64,000 nt of DNA from Liopterus haemorrhoidalis (GCA_963971575.1 OZ020611.1:806001-870000), one strand, 5' to 3'; shown: positions 34,550-46,889, counted from the first letter of the stretch. Made by a program: numbers and translations. The notes: a model not told the origin generated them from the sequence alone.

Positions 34550-34612
34550 TTTTTTTTGTTAATTTTAATTCGAATGCGTAAAACCATTATTTAGGTTTGT
34601 AAATATGTGCAG

Positions 34613-35217
<605 letters not shown>

Positions 35218-35454
35218 ATATATAGCATGGTTCATTAATATTTTGATAATTGCGCCTATGGCTTCCATTGATTGTTTTAAGTCATAACCCCGCCCCTCTG
35301 TTTTCGTGTATTCAATTTCAACAATTTCCACAGGTTATTAAATTTACGCTTTTAAAAATTAAATGCAACATTTGCCCAAATATAACTAGAATTTTGAAAA
35401 AATAATTTAAACAAAATAAAAATGCAAAAAACAGAAAAAATAAAATTGCCTTAA

Positions 35455-35545
35455 GAGCGGAGCGAACTTAAGTTTGCAAATTAGAACGCGAGCATGCTAG
35501 CCATTACACTATCAAAGCATGCTGGTCACTCTCTTAGATAAGTTA
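35455..35545 (-). other. tRNA-like module in HINE-B, third type
   Basis: The minus strand has A-box-like TAGTGTAATGGCTAGCATGC and B-box-like AAGTTCGCTCC. It lies at the same place as the modules of the other copies but has a different sequence. Confidence 0.55.
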
Positions 35546-36060
35546 TTAAATATTTTACGTGGTCGAGCAAAAAACACAAAAAATGCGTTATTTTCAGAAA
35601 ACATAATCTGATCAAAAATTTCTGATGTACTATTCCGGTTCACACAAATGTACATTACTCAGAATTTATTCAGATTTTTAATTTAAACCATCTGGGCTAC
35701 AGGGTGTCGGACAATATTTTTTTGCGCAATTTTAGTAAAAATCGCATCAAAATAATTTATTTTGCAAAAATAAAATGTTGTTAATTAATCCACGTACTAA
35801 GGGCTTTCATTTGATACCCTACTCAAAATTTAAAAAAATATATTTTTTTTTCGATGAGCAGATATGTGTTTATATTTTTAGGGGGATATGTATTTTAGAT
35901 GTTTTAGTATTTTTCCTGTTCGGTTCAAAGAGTTGTATAAGCATGCCAAATTTCAACTTTCTAGGTTTAGCCGTTTGGCTACAATTTTTACCGAACAGAC
36001 AGACAGACGACAAAATAACGGTATAAGGTTTTTTTGTCATACCTATAAAACCCTAAAACA

Positions 36061-36414
36061 GCTTCATGAAATAATTTTGATTCTTTGATAAATCAACGTT
36101 TACGGTATCAAGGAAGGAAGTTCCATTTTGATAGGTCGTTAGGTAACAGGTCCATATGAGATCATTAATGAGTCACCTCATGGCCAAGGAATAATTTAAA
36201 TAATTCCAATTATACTTGTGGAGATAAGATCAGGCTCATTTAATGTCGCTATTATGTTGAGGAGGAATCTGAAGGCCTCTCCATTTGTCACAGGTTATTC
36301 TCGAGCTCAACTCCATAAACACACTTACTTTCAGTTTCACGTCATTTACAAATATCAACGCATCAAATTGACTATTTAAAAAATAATTTGTTACAATGGA
36401 ATTCTACAAGGTGT
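36061..36414. other. No recognised feature
   Basis: Unassigned sequence between HINE-B and Mar-1. Confidence 0.3.
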
Positions 36415-36416
36415 CT

Positions 36417-37593
36417 CAAAAGAAATTTTATATTTAGTGGATCGATTAAAAAAAAAGTAAGCCGTATATAGAAAAAATGTTTATTAATTATTAAAATACA
36501 CTTTTTGGGGATTTGTTTCTTAAAAATAATATAGTCTAAATGTAGACCCTCGCGTTCTCGGCACTCATTTAATCGAACAGTAAAATTACTTATGACGTCT
36601 CGGCAGGTGGACTCAGGGATGGCTGCCATTTCGTGACGGATATTTTCTTTCAAATGCGCCAGTGAAGTCGGTTTATTGGCGTAAACTTTAGATTTAAGAT
36701 AACCCCATAGGAAAAAGTCCATAGGGGTTAAATTTGGATTGCGTGGAGGCCAATTTATGTCACCTCTCCGGGAGATCAATTTGCCTGAGAAAATTTCACG
36801 AACACGTGGCAGAGACATATTGGACGTGTGTGAAATTGCTCCGTCCTGTTGGAACCATGTTCTTTGGTTATAGCCAGGAAAGTTTTGCAGTTCAGGTACC
36901 AAGAAGTTGTCTAACATCTCCACATAACGCTCTGAATTCACTGTAACTGCACGCCCCCTTTCGTCTTCAAAAAAGTAAGGGCCGATAATTCCTCAGCCCA
37001 TACGGTCACTTTAGGCGAATGTAGGGGTTTCTGATGTTTGCGTTTCGGATTCGTTGCACTCCAGTAGCGGCAGTTCTGCTTATTTACGTGGCCATTAAGA
37101 TGAAAATGAGCTTCATCCGAAAACAAAATGTTGGTAAACGTTGAAAATCGCTCAATCACCTGATTTACGAAATTAAGCCTCTGACTGGCATCTTGGGGCT
37201 TTAATTCTTGCACCAATTGAATTTTGTAGGGGTGCAACTTTAGATCTTTGTGCATAATGCAATGTAATGATGATCTATGCACATTTAAAGCACTTGCGCG
37301 CTTCCGAATTGAAAGGTTCGGGTCGTCACGAACAGACTGATTAACATTCTCCACGTTTTCTACCGTTCTTGATGACCTAGGTCGCCCGGATTTTGATTTA
37401 TCCAGCGTTGTACCAGTCTCTTCAAACTTTTTAACCCAATGTCGAATGAGAGGAATACTTTGCGCATCATTTAAGTGGCGAAAACCTCGAATACTGCAGA
37501 ATTTTCTACGCGCTACAGTCGCCGAATCACCATGATACGTTGCGTTCACGCAGTAAGCTAAATAAATATAAAATTTCTTTTGAGACACCTTAT
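36417..37593 (-). mobile_element. Mar-1 mariner-type transposon, near full length
   Basis: Ends CAAGGTGTCTCAAAAGAAAT and its complement, flanked by TA at 36415-36416 and 37594-37595. It is 1,177 bp. It retains the catalytic core missing from the copy at 1574. Confidence 0.9.
36510..37588 (-). pseudogene. Mar-1 transposase, frameshifted with third Asp changed
   Basis: The N-terminal frame (down from 37588) lacks the first 30 or so residues, including the ATG seen at 2374. It then keeps both DNA-binding helices and FSDEAHFHLNG, with the first catalytic Asp. A frameshift near 36990 moves the rest to a second frame with WFQQDGAISHT (second Asp). The third position reads RNPNLTPMDFF: the Asp seen in the other copy (SPDLTP) is Asn here. 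Spacing from second to third position is 36 residues. This combination is inactive. Confidence 0.87.
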
Positions 37594-37595
37594 AT

Positions 37596-38250
37596 ATATC
37601 AAATGTATATACAATGTATTATTATGGAATTATAATTTGTAACAAGTAATATGTATATCTATAGGATGGGGTGCTAATAATCTTAGCTATTGAAGAACCC
37701 ATAAATCAATGAATTAAAAAAAAAAAAACCTTGTATTAGTGTTGATGGCTCGAGTATAGGTAGAGAGCGTTTATTTGATTGGAGCGGTGAATTAAAGTAT
37801 GGCGAGGTAGTGTTGTATATATGCAGTGTGTAGGGACATGAACCCATTGATGGCGAGTGCCCTCACATATCAACATCGGCCACCGGGGCTCCACCGTCCA
37901 CCTTCCACCTTCCTTTCACTTTTCAACCGGCGCTCGGCCCGTCCCTCGCGTCTCTCCACCTCTCTGCTGTCCACCCGCCACTCGCCTGCCTTCATCAGCC
38001 ATCCACCAGCACGACAAGCCGACATCTCTCGGCTCTCCGTACAGAGCAGTGCGTTCTCGACGATACGGTCAATTTCATCCTTTACATCTCGCCCTCATTT
38101 GTTTTCACTAACTTTTCACCCTCTTTTCACTATTCATACCTTTACAGAATTTTACGCAATCACTCCAACTCACTCGGAGATAAATTTAAGTTCAAAAAAA
38201 AAATACGCTGTGAAGTGTGAATTTTTATATACGAGGGCCAGTTGAATAGT
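37596..38250. other. No gene confirmed
   Basis: Open frames at 37826-38245 and 37857-38111 are Ser/Pro/His-rich and overlap, with no domain. The DNA is pyrimidine-rich (CCACC, CTCTC), which opens frames by chance. Confidence 0.35.
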
Positions 38251-38254
38251 AATC

Positions 38255-38525
38255 AGCCGAGGCAAGAGATAATAATAATAATATCTTTATTTCCGTCAAT
38301 GATAATACATTATGGAATTGTCACAAGATTCTACTCGTAATACAAAGATAAAGTGTGATACAGTAAGCAAAGTTGAGAAAAAATAATATAATAATTAAAT
38401 GTACAAGTTAAGAAAAAAACAATTATTAATTACACATACAAATAAATAGTAAATCCATAATTACATTAACTTTGCGCTGTTAGTTTATACATCAATTACC
38501 ACTTAGCTCTTCCAGCACAAACATA
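38255..38525 (-). repeat. LINE 3' end, minus orientation
   Basis: The ATAATAATAATAATATCTTT run at 38267 is the complement of an AAAGATATTATTATT-type LINE tail. About 250 bp of non-coding 3' UTR follows. It is a 5'-truncated insertion. Confidence 0.55.
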
Positions 38526-38531
38526 AATAAA

Positions 38532-39817
38532 GGGTGTTTTTTTTAGAGGTATAGAACTTTAAATTGCAATAAAACAACGATGGATTATTCGATTGACATG
38601 AATTTTCTTTTATTCGAAAGATAATCTTGTGGCATTACATTTTAAATATGATTTCTGGCATATGACCGCCACGGCTGGCTCGGATGTAGTCCAATCTGGA
38701 CGTCCAATTTTCGATGACTTTTTCCAACATTTGTGGCCGTATATCGGCAATAACACGGCGAATGTTGTCTTCCAAATGGTCAAGCGTTTGTGGCTTATCC
38801 GCATAGACCAATGACTTTACATAGCCCCACAGAAAGTAGTCCAGCGGTGTTAAATCACAAGATCTTGGAGGCCAATTCACAGGTCCAAAACGTGAAATTA
38901 TCGTCTTTCAATAAATCGATTGTGGCACGAGTTGTGTGACATGTTGCGCCGTCTTGTTGGAACCACAGCTCCTGGACATCATGGCTGTTCAATTCAGGAA
39001 TGAAAAAGTTAGTAATCATGGCTCTATACCGATCACCATTGACTGTAACGTTCTGGCCATCATCGTTTTTGAAGAAGTACGGACCAATGATTCCACCAGC
39101 CCATAAAGCGCACCAAACAGTCAGTTTTTCTGGATGTAACGGTGTTTTGACATACACTTGAGGATTAGCTTCACTCCAAATGCGGCAGTTTTGTTTGTTG
39201 ACGTAGCCATTCAACCAGAAGTGCGCTTCATCGCTAAACAAAATTCGCTTATGAAAATCGGGAACAACGGCAATCTCGTTTTGGGCCCATTCGACGAATC
39301 TACGCCTTGCTTGATGATCGTTTGGCTTCAATTCTTGCACGAGTTGGATTTTGTAAGCACGCAAACCAAGATCCTTCCGCAAAATCTTCCATAAAGTGGA
39401 TGGACACAGATCCAATTCCTGTGCTCGATGGCGGATGGACTCATTCGGGTCTTCCTCAATGCTACGCTCTACAGTACCAATAGCTTCTTCTGTACGCACC
39501 GTACGGCGTCTCTGGGGATGCGAGTTATCAATAAGAGTAAACGTGGTGCGAAAACGTTCCATGGTTAATCGAATTAACTGCTCTGATGGACGATTTTGTC
39601 GACGATAAAATGGACGTAGTGCGCGATACGTATTCCGCACAGAACCATTATTTTCGAAATAAAATTGCACTATTTGCAAGCGTTGTTCAGGCGTGAGTCT
39701 ATTCATGATGAATTGCCAAACCAAACTGAGAATAAATCACTTGACAGCTGTTAAATCGGTCGCCATCTTGAACAGTAATGCCAACTTAAAGTTCTATACC
39801 TCTAAAAAAAAACACCC
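38532..39817 (-). mobile_element. Mar-2 mariner-type transposon, near complete
   Basis: Ends GGGTGTTTTTTTTAGAGGTA and its complement, about 1,286 bp. Left flank ATAAA, right flank GTTATA. It holds nearly the whole transposase gene. Confidence 0.88.
38635..39706 (-). pseudogene. Mar-2 transposase, one 14-base deletion from intact
   Basis: The likely start is the ATG at 39706 (MNRLTPEQRLQIVQFYFEN). HTH one is followed by a second HTH (SIRHRAQELDLCPSTLWKIL), then RILFSDEAHFWLNGYVNKQN (first Asp), LWFQQDGATCHT (second Asp) and WPPRSCDLTPLDYFLWG (third Asp). Compared with 28535-28560, a 14-base loss near 38900 shifts the frame after ATIDLLKD. All three catalytic Asp residues are present but in two frames. 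It is the best-preserved transposase in the window. Confidence 0.88.
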
Positions 39818-39869
39818 GTTATATCCTAAGATAAAGGGTCATCAATGTACTCATTAATAGAGTAATATG

Positions 39870-40026
39870 AGATTAATAAATAAAACACTCGGTAAGTTTC
39901 ACAAATATCAGTTTAATGTACTCTATACGTATTTCGGCAGTGACGCCATCTACAGGAGTTCAAATTACAAACAGTCTGTAATTTGAACTCCTGTAGAAAC
40001 TTACCGAGTGTTTTATTTATTAATCT
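39870..40026. repeat. Two-tier palindrome with 13-bp flanking duplication
   Basis: Outer arms of 31 bp (39870-39900 and 39996-40026) and inner arms of 20 bp (39950-39969 and 39977-39996) match perfectly; 49 extra bases sit only in the left arm. The flanks ATAGAGTAATATG at 39857-39869 and 40074-40086 are direct repeats. It is a hairpin-type mobile element or foldback. Confidence 0.75.
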
Positions 40027-41166
40027 TATTTTAAATATGTTTCACCCAGAATACACGGACTCCTCTGTCAATTATAGAGTAATATGCTTTATTAACTAAA
40101 ATCTCTTTAATTTTTCTTTGAAAGCTCTATAAACCTACACTCTTTAATTCTTCACTAAAATTGTTAAAGAGTTTCGAAGTCTGAGCTTAGGAATTTTTAT
40201 ATTGTTACCATACCTGGTTACAATCCTATCACCCGGATTTATTTTAATGAAATTTAATTCAACATTTACCGAGTCATTATTTTAATGCAACTATGTCTTT
40301 ACCATGGATACAGTTTTTGACAGCAATATAAATCGTGTTTATTTTCATTTGCAACATAAAAAAAACCATATTTACTAGCAAAATCAAAATATTTTATTGA
40401 AAATACTAAAAAAAAATAAATAAAATAAATAACTAATAAAAACTTATAATAAATGTTCAAAAGTTTCCCCGTTTACTTGCATACAAAATGTTAAGCGATC
40501 ATGAAAATGATTCAAAACATTCAGCAATTGCTCTTTAGGTATATTGTTGGATGCTTGAACAATTTTGTCTTGCAGTTCAGCAACATCCCTAAGTTCTCCA
40601 TTATATACTTTGGCCTTTAAATATCCCCAATAAAAAAAATCATTGGGTGCCAAATCCGGAGATCTCGCTGGCCAATTCATCGACCCTCCTCTTCCAATCC
40701 AGCTATTTGGGAAAGTTCTTAAATATTCTTTAACTATTCTAGAATAATGGACTTGTGCGCCATCATGTTGAAACCATATTTGTCCATTAATATTCAGGTT
40801 TCGCAACGCAGGTAATATTTGGTTTTGCAAAAGGGCTAGATATTTGGCGGCATTAAGGTTACCGTCAATAAAAAAAGGCCCTATAATATTGATTCCTATT
40901 ATCCCTGCCCATTTCATTTTTAAGGACTTTGAGTTCGGGAGGAATGAAACAAATATAAATTTTCTCGACTCCAGTACCTAAAATTTTGTCTGTGCACTTC
41001 ACCATTTAGAGTAAACCTTGCTTCGTCAGTAAATAAAATTCTTTGAAGCATTGTTGGGTCGGAATTAATTTTTTCAAAAATTTCAAAACAAAAATCCATA
41101 CGTAATGCTGCGTCCCTTTCTAACAATTCTTGATGATTTTGAAATTTATATGATCGAAACTTTTCT

Positions 41167-42093
41167 TTTTAGAGTTTTGTAGGTATGACCAAAAAACCCT
41201 TATACCGTCATTTTGTCGTCTGTCTGTCTGTCTGTCTGTCTGTTCGGTAAAAATTGTAGCCAAACGGCTAAACCTAGAGAGTTAAAATTTGGCATGCTTA
41301 TATAACTCTTTGACCCGCACATAGGAAAAATACTAAAACATCTAAAAAACATACCCCCCTAAAAATATAAACAAATATATGCTCATCGAAAACAAAAATA
41401 TTTTTTTTAAATTATGAGTAGGGTATCAAATGAAAGCCCTTAGTACGTGGATTAACGATCAAATTTTTATTTTTGCAAAATAAATTATTTTGATGCGATT
41501 TTTGCCAAAATTGTGCAAAAAAAATATTGTCCCACACCCTGTAGCCCAGATGGTTTAAACTAAAAATCTAAAAAAATTCTAAGTGGTGTATATTGGTGTG
41601 AACCGAAATAGTACAACAGGAATTTTTGATCAGATTATGTTTTCGGAAAATAACGCATTTTTTGTGGTTTTTGGTTCACAAAGTACAAAAGTTATACCAA
41701 TGTAAGACACTCACATGCAAGGCGTACGATAGCGTTATTGGGTAGAGCACTGGTGTCGTAAGCTAAAACTATCTGGTAAACGAAGGGTTTCGAGTTCGAG
41801 TACGGGTGAATTTTATTTTTTCTGTTTTTTTTTTTGCATTTTTATTATGTTAAAATTATTTTGTCAAAATTCTAGTTATATTTTGACAAATGTATTTAAT
41901 TTTTAAGAACGTAAATTTAATAATTATCTTATTATATGATTTACAGACGATAAATTATTTTAAAAATATCGTTCATTTTGCCGTGATTACTACAAAGTAA
42001 AATTTGTCCTACACACTCAGCATACCGCCTTCACTTATTATATACCTGCGAAACCCCGAAATGTGTGAATATTCACACTTCACATCAATTTTT
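41167..42093 (-). mobile_element. HINE-B copy nested in Mar-3
   Basis: TTTTTAGAGTTTTGTAGGTA to TTCACACTTCACATCAATTT. Removing it restores the transposase reading across FLKK/KFRSYK, so the ends are well placed. The GTCT core is at 41216-41245. A tRNA-like module is at 41722-41812. Confidence 0.88.
41722..41812 (+). other. tRNA-like module in HINE-B, first type
   Basis: A-box-like TTGGGTAGAGCACTGG and B-box-like GAGTTCGAGTACG, of the same type as 8597 and 48320. Confidence 0.58.
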
Positions 42094-42566
42094 TTTAAGA
42101 AGTTAAAAACAGATCCAATACTGACACCAACGGTTTGTGCAATTGATCTTAAAGTATTTTGATTGTTTTCTTCCACTTGTAATAATATGTCCAACTGCTT
42201 CTCTTCTGTAAGCACGTGGGATGTTGTTCTTTTTTTATTATGTTTTGACTTAAGACATCCTTCGCGATGAAATTTATTAACTAGTCTTGAAATTGTAGAG
42301 GGATTTGGTATTGACCGATCTGGATAAGTTGTACTAAATACAGCAGAAACTTCTCTTATACTCATTTGGGAGTTATACCAAGTTACCATCATTATTTTTT
42401 CTTCATCTGTATACATGTTGATTAATTTTTAAATCAGCAATGAGCAAAAGTATACACACTAATTGTCTATGTTGCAAATGAAAATGAACACGATTTATAT
42501 TACTGTCAAAAACTGTATCCATGGTAATGACATAGTACATGTTGTATTAAAAATTAAATTCAATTT

Positions 42567-42717
42567 GCCGACCGGCGTAGCGTAGTGGTAACACATGTGC
42601 TCTGCGTTGCGAACGTCTCGGGTCCGAATCCCGTTCAGGCATGGAAATTTTCTCGAATAAAAATTGTCCTGGCTAATTGCCACAGTAGCAAAGGCTATTA
42701 AATTAAAAAAAAAAAAA
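42567..42717 (+). mobile_element. SINE-1 copy
   Basis: Head GCCGACCGGCGTAGCGTAGT with A- and B-boxes (GGTCCGAATCC), body through TGCCACAGTAGCAAAGGC, A-rich tail. HINE-C begins directly in the A-tail at 42718. The presumed right target duplication lies beyond it (AAATTCA at about 42557 and 43426). Confidence 0.85.
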
Positions 42718-43417
42718 CCAGTGGCGAAGGGAAACTTCCGCTAGACTTGCCCTCCCATAAAAAAATATTTAAAAAAAAAATGTAAATTAAAAAAAAAAAA
42801 AAAATAATATATAGATAAATCTTCAAAAATACATCAACTTATGTTCTATACAAATTTTTGTCCAAGGCTTGCTTTACTAGTTACGAATTAATTATCATGA
42901 CCATGGAAACGTTACATATAAGTATGAAAAAATTGAGACTTGAAAAATTTTAAATAATTTTACAAAAAAAATTCGAAATTTTTCGTTTTATCAAAAAACG
43001 TCTCAAATAAAAATTATTAGTTATTGCATTTATAGTAACTTTTGTTCAATAAATTTTTTCGAAATATTTTTCTGTTGCTAAATATTCGCAAAAATCTTAA
43101 AATCGACACGAGTAAACTCCCATTTCTAGTCAACCGATTTTCATAAAAAACAATAGGGTTCTTCCCATTTAATAGGAGAATTTTTTAGTACCAGAACGAA
43201 CTCTTTAAGTTAAACCGTTTTTGAGTTATCGTGTATACACACAGACACACAGACAGACAGACACACACACACACACACATACGGACGGCACTTCGAAAAT
43301 AGGTTTTTTGGATTCCCTGGACCATGAAACGTGGTCATCCGTCAAAATCTTCGACATCGAAAATTTTCGCGATTACAATACTTGCCCCTTATATATTAAG
43401 GTCGGGCAAGTAAAAAT
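42718..43417 (+). mobile_element. HINE-C copy, in the A-tail of SINE-1
   Basis: Starts CCAGTGGCGAAGGGAAACTT and ends AAGGTCGGGCAAGTAAAAA. The CA core is short here (43241-43279). Insertion into an A/T homopolymer matches the other HINE copies. Confidence 0.82.
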
Positions 43418-43429
43418 TCATTGTATTTC

Positions 43430-44235
43430 CTGCATAACAAATAAAATAAAATGAATTTTTAAATGTTTTGTCAAGGTGATCTAAGAGATTCATTCCACGA
43501 TCTCACCCTTGAGTTATGTCGAGAATTGATGTGAGTCCACAAGTTGTGACTAGTCTCACCCTAAAATCTGTAAAAGTCCATTATATCCCAATTTATTATC
43601 GTCGAAAAGTTTCGTTTGCGAGTTCATATTAGTGAGAAACTCGGTAACAATATGTTTCAGTACAAAAACATCAAGTTGGTGAAATGTAGGGGAAGTCAGT
43701 CACAAAATATTACTTTCACTGGTCATTTGACGATAACGTTCAGATTTATGGTATTAGACATATTAACAGTTTTGAAGAGCGCCGTACGGTGAGCAGGCGG
43801 GAGTGAGAGAGTGAGATGCTGCTGTTGGCTCGGCCCGCCGGGGGGGGGGGGGACCTGCGCGCACCTGTGGAATGCGGACCGCCCCGGGACAAGTCGTTAC
43901 GTTACAGTCCGCCAGTGGGACACTGAGGTGTGATCAGGAACATTGTTCGTCAGGGCGACCTTACAGCATCTCGGAATATTTCCAGAGGTAGTTGAATAAG
44001 ATTACTTCATGCAAAAACTACATGTTTTTGTTAAGAGTCGTTTAAGCCACTACTTTTCAATGATCGTCAGGTTGGATTTTGCTGAGAAATACTCAGATAA
44101 AAAGGTTTCGGTCACAGGTACTTAAATAAGGCCCGATTTACCCAACCATAGATAAAATTGACTATCAATGGGATAAGTTGTTATCAAAGGAATAAACGAT
44201 TTTTTGGGTATTTCCATTTTTTTGTTTATAAAGTA
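43430..44235. other. Unassigned, with a GC-rich patch
   Basis: 43780-43960 is far richer in G and C than its surroundings (GGCTCGGCCCGCCGG, then a G-run). It could be an upstream or 5' exon region of a host gene, but no open frame or splice structure can be defended. Confidence 0.35.
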
Positions 44236-44236
44236 A

Positions 44237-45078
44237 CTATGGTTTATTTCAAATTAAAAAAAAGTAGATAGCGCTGCGAACCGAGTACGATTTACACTGG
44301 ACAAATACAGTAGAGCGGAAAATTTAAAATAAGTTACAACTAGGGCATGGGCGTAGCAACTGGGTTAGCAAGTGATTTTTGTTTTTAATTTAAAAAAGGT
44401 TAATAAAATATTGAAATAAACGATGCAGATAATACACTTACGTTATTTATACGACATAAATTCAGTTTAATGGGAAATTTGAAAAAGTTAAAAAAATATT
44501 AATTTTAAAAATTATGTACTACAGTCTGTTCCAAACGGTTAAGCGGAACTAAATGGGGATTTAGTTCTTTTAGGTTGTCACGAGAAGGGACCTTGCTTGG
44601 ATTATTTCATTTTTCACGTTGGGATGTCAAAATTTAAAATTCCAACAATGAAACCATGGAAACGAATGACATATGTCAAAATTAAATATTTTTTTTAGAT
44701 ATTTTAATGACAAAAAAATAAATAAATGGGAAATTTGTATTAAGAATGACACAAAAAATCAAAATATAAAGAAAATGACATTTTGAAATGATATTAACCT
44801 TAACCAAAAAATGTTTATTGTAAGTATGATTTACAAAGCTTAAACAAAACGGCCGAAAGGCACGATTTAAACGATGAAAGTAACTAGATTGCAAAATCTA
44901 GTTTCGCTTTACCGTTTGGAACAGACAGTTTATATAAAAAGAGAGATTTGGCTAAAAGAGTTTAAATAAAGCAATAAAACAAACTATATATCTTCGGAGC
45001 TAAGGTTTCGTATTTAAATAATTATTGTAAATAAAAATTAAAAATATATGTGTATATGAAGGTCTAAAAATTATATCA
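44237..45078 (+). mobile_element. MITE-3 copy with nested MITE-1
   Basis: Starts TATGGTTTATTTCAAATTAA, then AGTAGATAGCGCTGCGAACC. MITE-1 lies at 44522-44928. The 3' third is missing; the copy ends at AATAACTTCTTC where a second MITE-3 begins. Confidence 0.75.
44522..44928. mobile_element. MITE-1 copy nested in MITE-3
   Basis: CAGTCTGTTCCAAACGGTTA to CCGTTTGGAACAGACAG; about 407 bp, interior without coding. Confidence 0.85.
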
Positions 45079-45081
45079 ATA

Positions 45082-45890
45082 ACTTCTTCAAAGTAGAAAA
45101 AAGTAGATAGCGCTGCGAACCGAGTACGATTTACACTGATCAAATATAGTATAGCGGGAAATTTAAAATAAGTTACAACTAGGGCATAGGCGTAGCAACT
45201 GGGTTAGCAAGTGATTTTTTTTTAATATAAAAAAGGTTAATAAGATATTGAAATAAACAAGGCAGATAATACACTTACGTTATTTATACGATATAAATTC
45301 AGTTTAATGGGAAATTTGAAAAAGTTAAAAAAATATTAATTTTAAAAATTATGTACGATATATAAAAAGAGAGATTTGGCTAAAAGAGTTCAAACAAAGC
45401 AATAAAACAAACAATATATCTTCAGAGCTAAAGTTTCTTATTTAAATAATTATTGTAAATAAAAATTAAAAATATATGTATATATGAAGGTCTAAAAATT
45501 ATATCAATAACTTCTTCTTTGGGCACAATCAGCTGGGCTGTCTTTTGGCCTCACATTAGTCCTCTTTCTTGATCTGTTAATTGTCATCTGTCAAAAAATA
45601 TTTATATGTCAGATAACCTAAAAAATATATAACTGGGTAAAAACAAATTACATGGAGAATGTTCTCCATAAAATCTACGCCAAGAATATAAATAAAAGTC
45701 TAAATATGTAAATAATAACAAAATATATGAAAAAAATTAAATAATATAAATAATATATATTTCCAATGTACGACACTGAACATCTGTCAACTTGGACTGA
45801 AAACAATATTTTTACAGTGTAATAGGGATGACGATCTAAACCAATCCCAAGCAAGGACAAACAGCTCCTATCTTCTTACTAGACGTCATA
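45082..45890 (+). mobile_element. MITE-3 copy, tandem to the first
   Basis: Begins AAAGTAGAAAAAAGTAGATA and runs to CAGCTCCTATCTTCTTACT. It lacks the last 30 bp of the right terminus compared with 51971. Confidence 0.75.
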
Positions 45891-46115
45891 GTGTGTTCTT
45901 ACAAAAGTGAACTGCTATTCTTTCCGCTGTAAAACCGACTTTAGGTTGATAAGGTTATAATTAAGATATCATTTTTCATTACAGAATATGTCAAATGGAT
46001 CGACATTTTAAAAAAGTGACATTTTTAATACCAACATGACATACAGCTTCAAAGGTGCGAACTATTGAAAACAAAATTCCCTCTTAGTTTGTTCTTACAA
46101 AAGTGAACTGCTTAG
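45889..46115 (-). mobile_element. MITE-2 copy, internally deleted
   Basis: Both termini (GTGTTCTTACAAAAGTGAAC) are present but about 70 bp inside are missing. Confidence 0.7.
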
Positions 46116-46145
46116 ACTTGGCTAAATTTAGTCAAAATTAAATGT

Positions 46146-46739
46146 ACAGTCTGTTCCAAACGGTTAAGCGGAACTAAATTTTGCAATCTAGTTACTTTCA
46201 TCGTTTAAATCGTGCTTTTCGACCGTTTTGTTTAAGCTTTGTAAATCATATAATCTGTCTCAATTTGTAATACGAAACTAGATCTGGTTACTCTGGTGAC
46301 TGTTGTGGTGTAAACAGACTTTGGTGTATCTGTGTGAACCAATACTATGATAATATTATGAATGTATTGTCAATATACAACATAAAAAATGAAATTTTCC
46401 TGTTAGTTCCGTATTACAAAATGAGACAAATAATACTTACAATAAACATTTTTGGTTAAGGTTAATATCATTTTAAAATGTAATTTTCTTTATATTTTGT
46501 TTTTTTGTGTCATTCTTAATACAAATTTTCCATTTATTTATTTTTTTGTCATTAAAATATATAAAAAAATAATTTAATTTTGACATAGGTCACTCGTTTC
46601 CATGGTTTCATTGTTGTAATTTTAAATTTTGACATTCCAACGTAAAAAATGAAATAACCCAAGCAAGGTCCCTTGTCGTGACAACCTAAAAGAACGAAAT
46701 TCCCATTTAGTTCTGCCTAAGCGTTTGAAACAGACTGTA
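46146..46739. mobile_element. MITE-1 copy with nested MITE-4
   Basis: TACAGTCTGTTCCAAACGGT to TTGAAACAGACTGTA. MITE-4 (46251-46433) splits it at a TA. Confidence 0.87.
46251..46433. mobile_element. MITE-4, 183 bp with 30-bp inverted ends
   Basis: TAATCTGTCTCAATTTGTAA at the left; the right end reads as complement TTATTTGTCTCATTTTGTAA. Flanked by TA (46249-46250 and 46434-46435). The empty site is seen in every other MITE-1 (ATCATACTTAC). No coding. Confidence 0.85.
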
Positions 46740-46795
46740 TTTTCAAAATCAATTCCCGTTCCTCAAAGTTTTGGAATATAGACTATAGGTAACCA

Positions 46796-46889
46796 TTTGT
46801 AAATAGTAACTTAGCAACAGTTTTTTCTAATATTTTATTTATATATTTTTACAAACTTTTTCTTGTTAAATTTTAAAATTGATTGAAAC
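46796..46889 (+). promoter_or_regulatory. Conserved 5' flank of four-helix gene 1
   Basis: AATAGTAACTTAGCAAC, a TTTTATTTAT stretch and TTAAATTTTAAAATTGATTG directly before the ATG are shared in the same order before all four genes and at 62829. This is probably core promoter plus 5' UTR. No TATA box position can be fixed in such AT-rich DNA. Confidence 0.5.

Larger units (their letters stand above)
40444..42416 (-). pseudogene. Mar-3 transposase, interrupted and frameshifted
   Basis: The ATG at 42416 starts MYTDEEKIMMVTWYNSQMS, with HTH one, then an HTH ending VGVSIGSVFNFLKK. Here HINE-B cuts the gene in an A-run. Beyond it the frame resumes KFRSYKFQNHQELLERDAAL, FTDEARFTLNGEVHRQN (first Asp), a frameshift at about 40920, WFQHDGAQVHYS (second Asp) and PARSPDLAPNDFFYWG (third Asp). 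All three catalytic residues survive; second-to-third spacing is 35. It is a family distinct from Mar-1 and Mar-2. Confidence 0.85.
40290..42535 (-). mobile_element. Mar-3 mariner-type transposon split by HINE-B
   Basis: Terminal inverted repeats of about 70 bp: CTATGTCTTTACCATGGATA (40291) and its complement ending at 42535. Internal subterminal AAATCGTGTTTATTTTCATT is also paired. Excluding the insertion at 41167-42093 the element is about 1.3 kb. Confidence 0.85.

Noticed and set aside
37826..38245. 139-residue Ser/Pro-rich frame
   Set aside because: Pyrimidine-rich DNA leaves several frames open at once; no motif or conservation evidence.
44682..44894. Small hydrophobic frames in MITE-1 (also 53834-54046, 55402-55593, 63250-63444)
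   Set aside because: They lie inside a non-coding MITE and shift or break between copies; T-rich composition explains the hydrophobicity.
45675..45860. 61-residue frame in MITE-3 (also 51739-51924)
   Set aside because: Present in two copies because the MITE is repeated; no start context or motif, and the other copies are interrupted.
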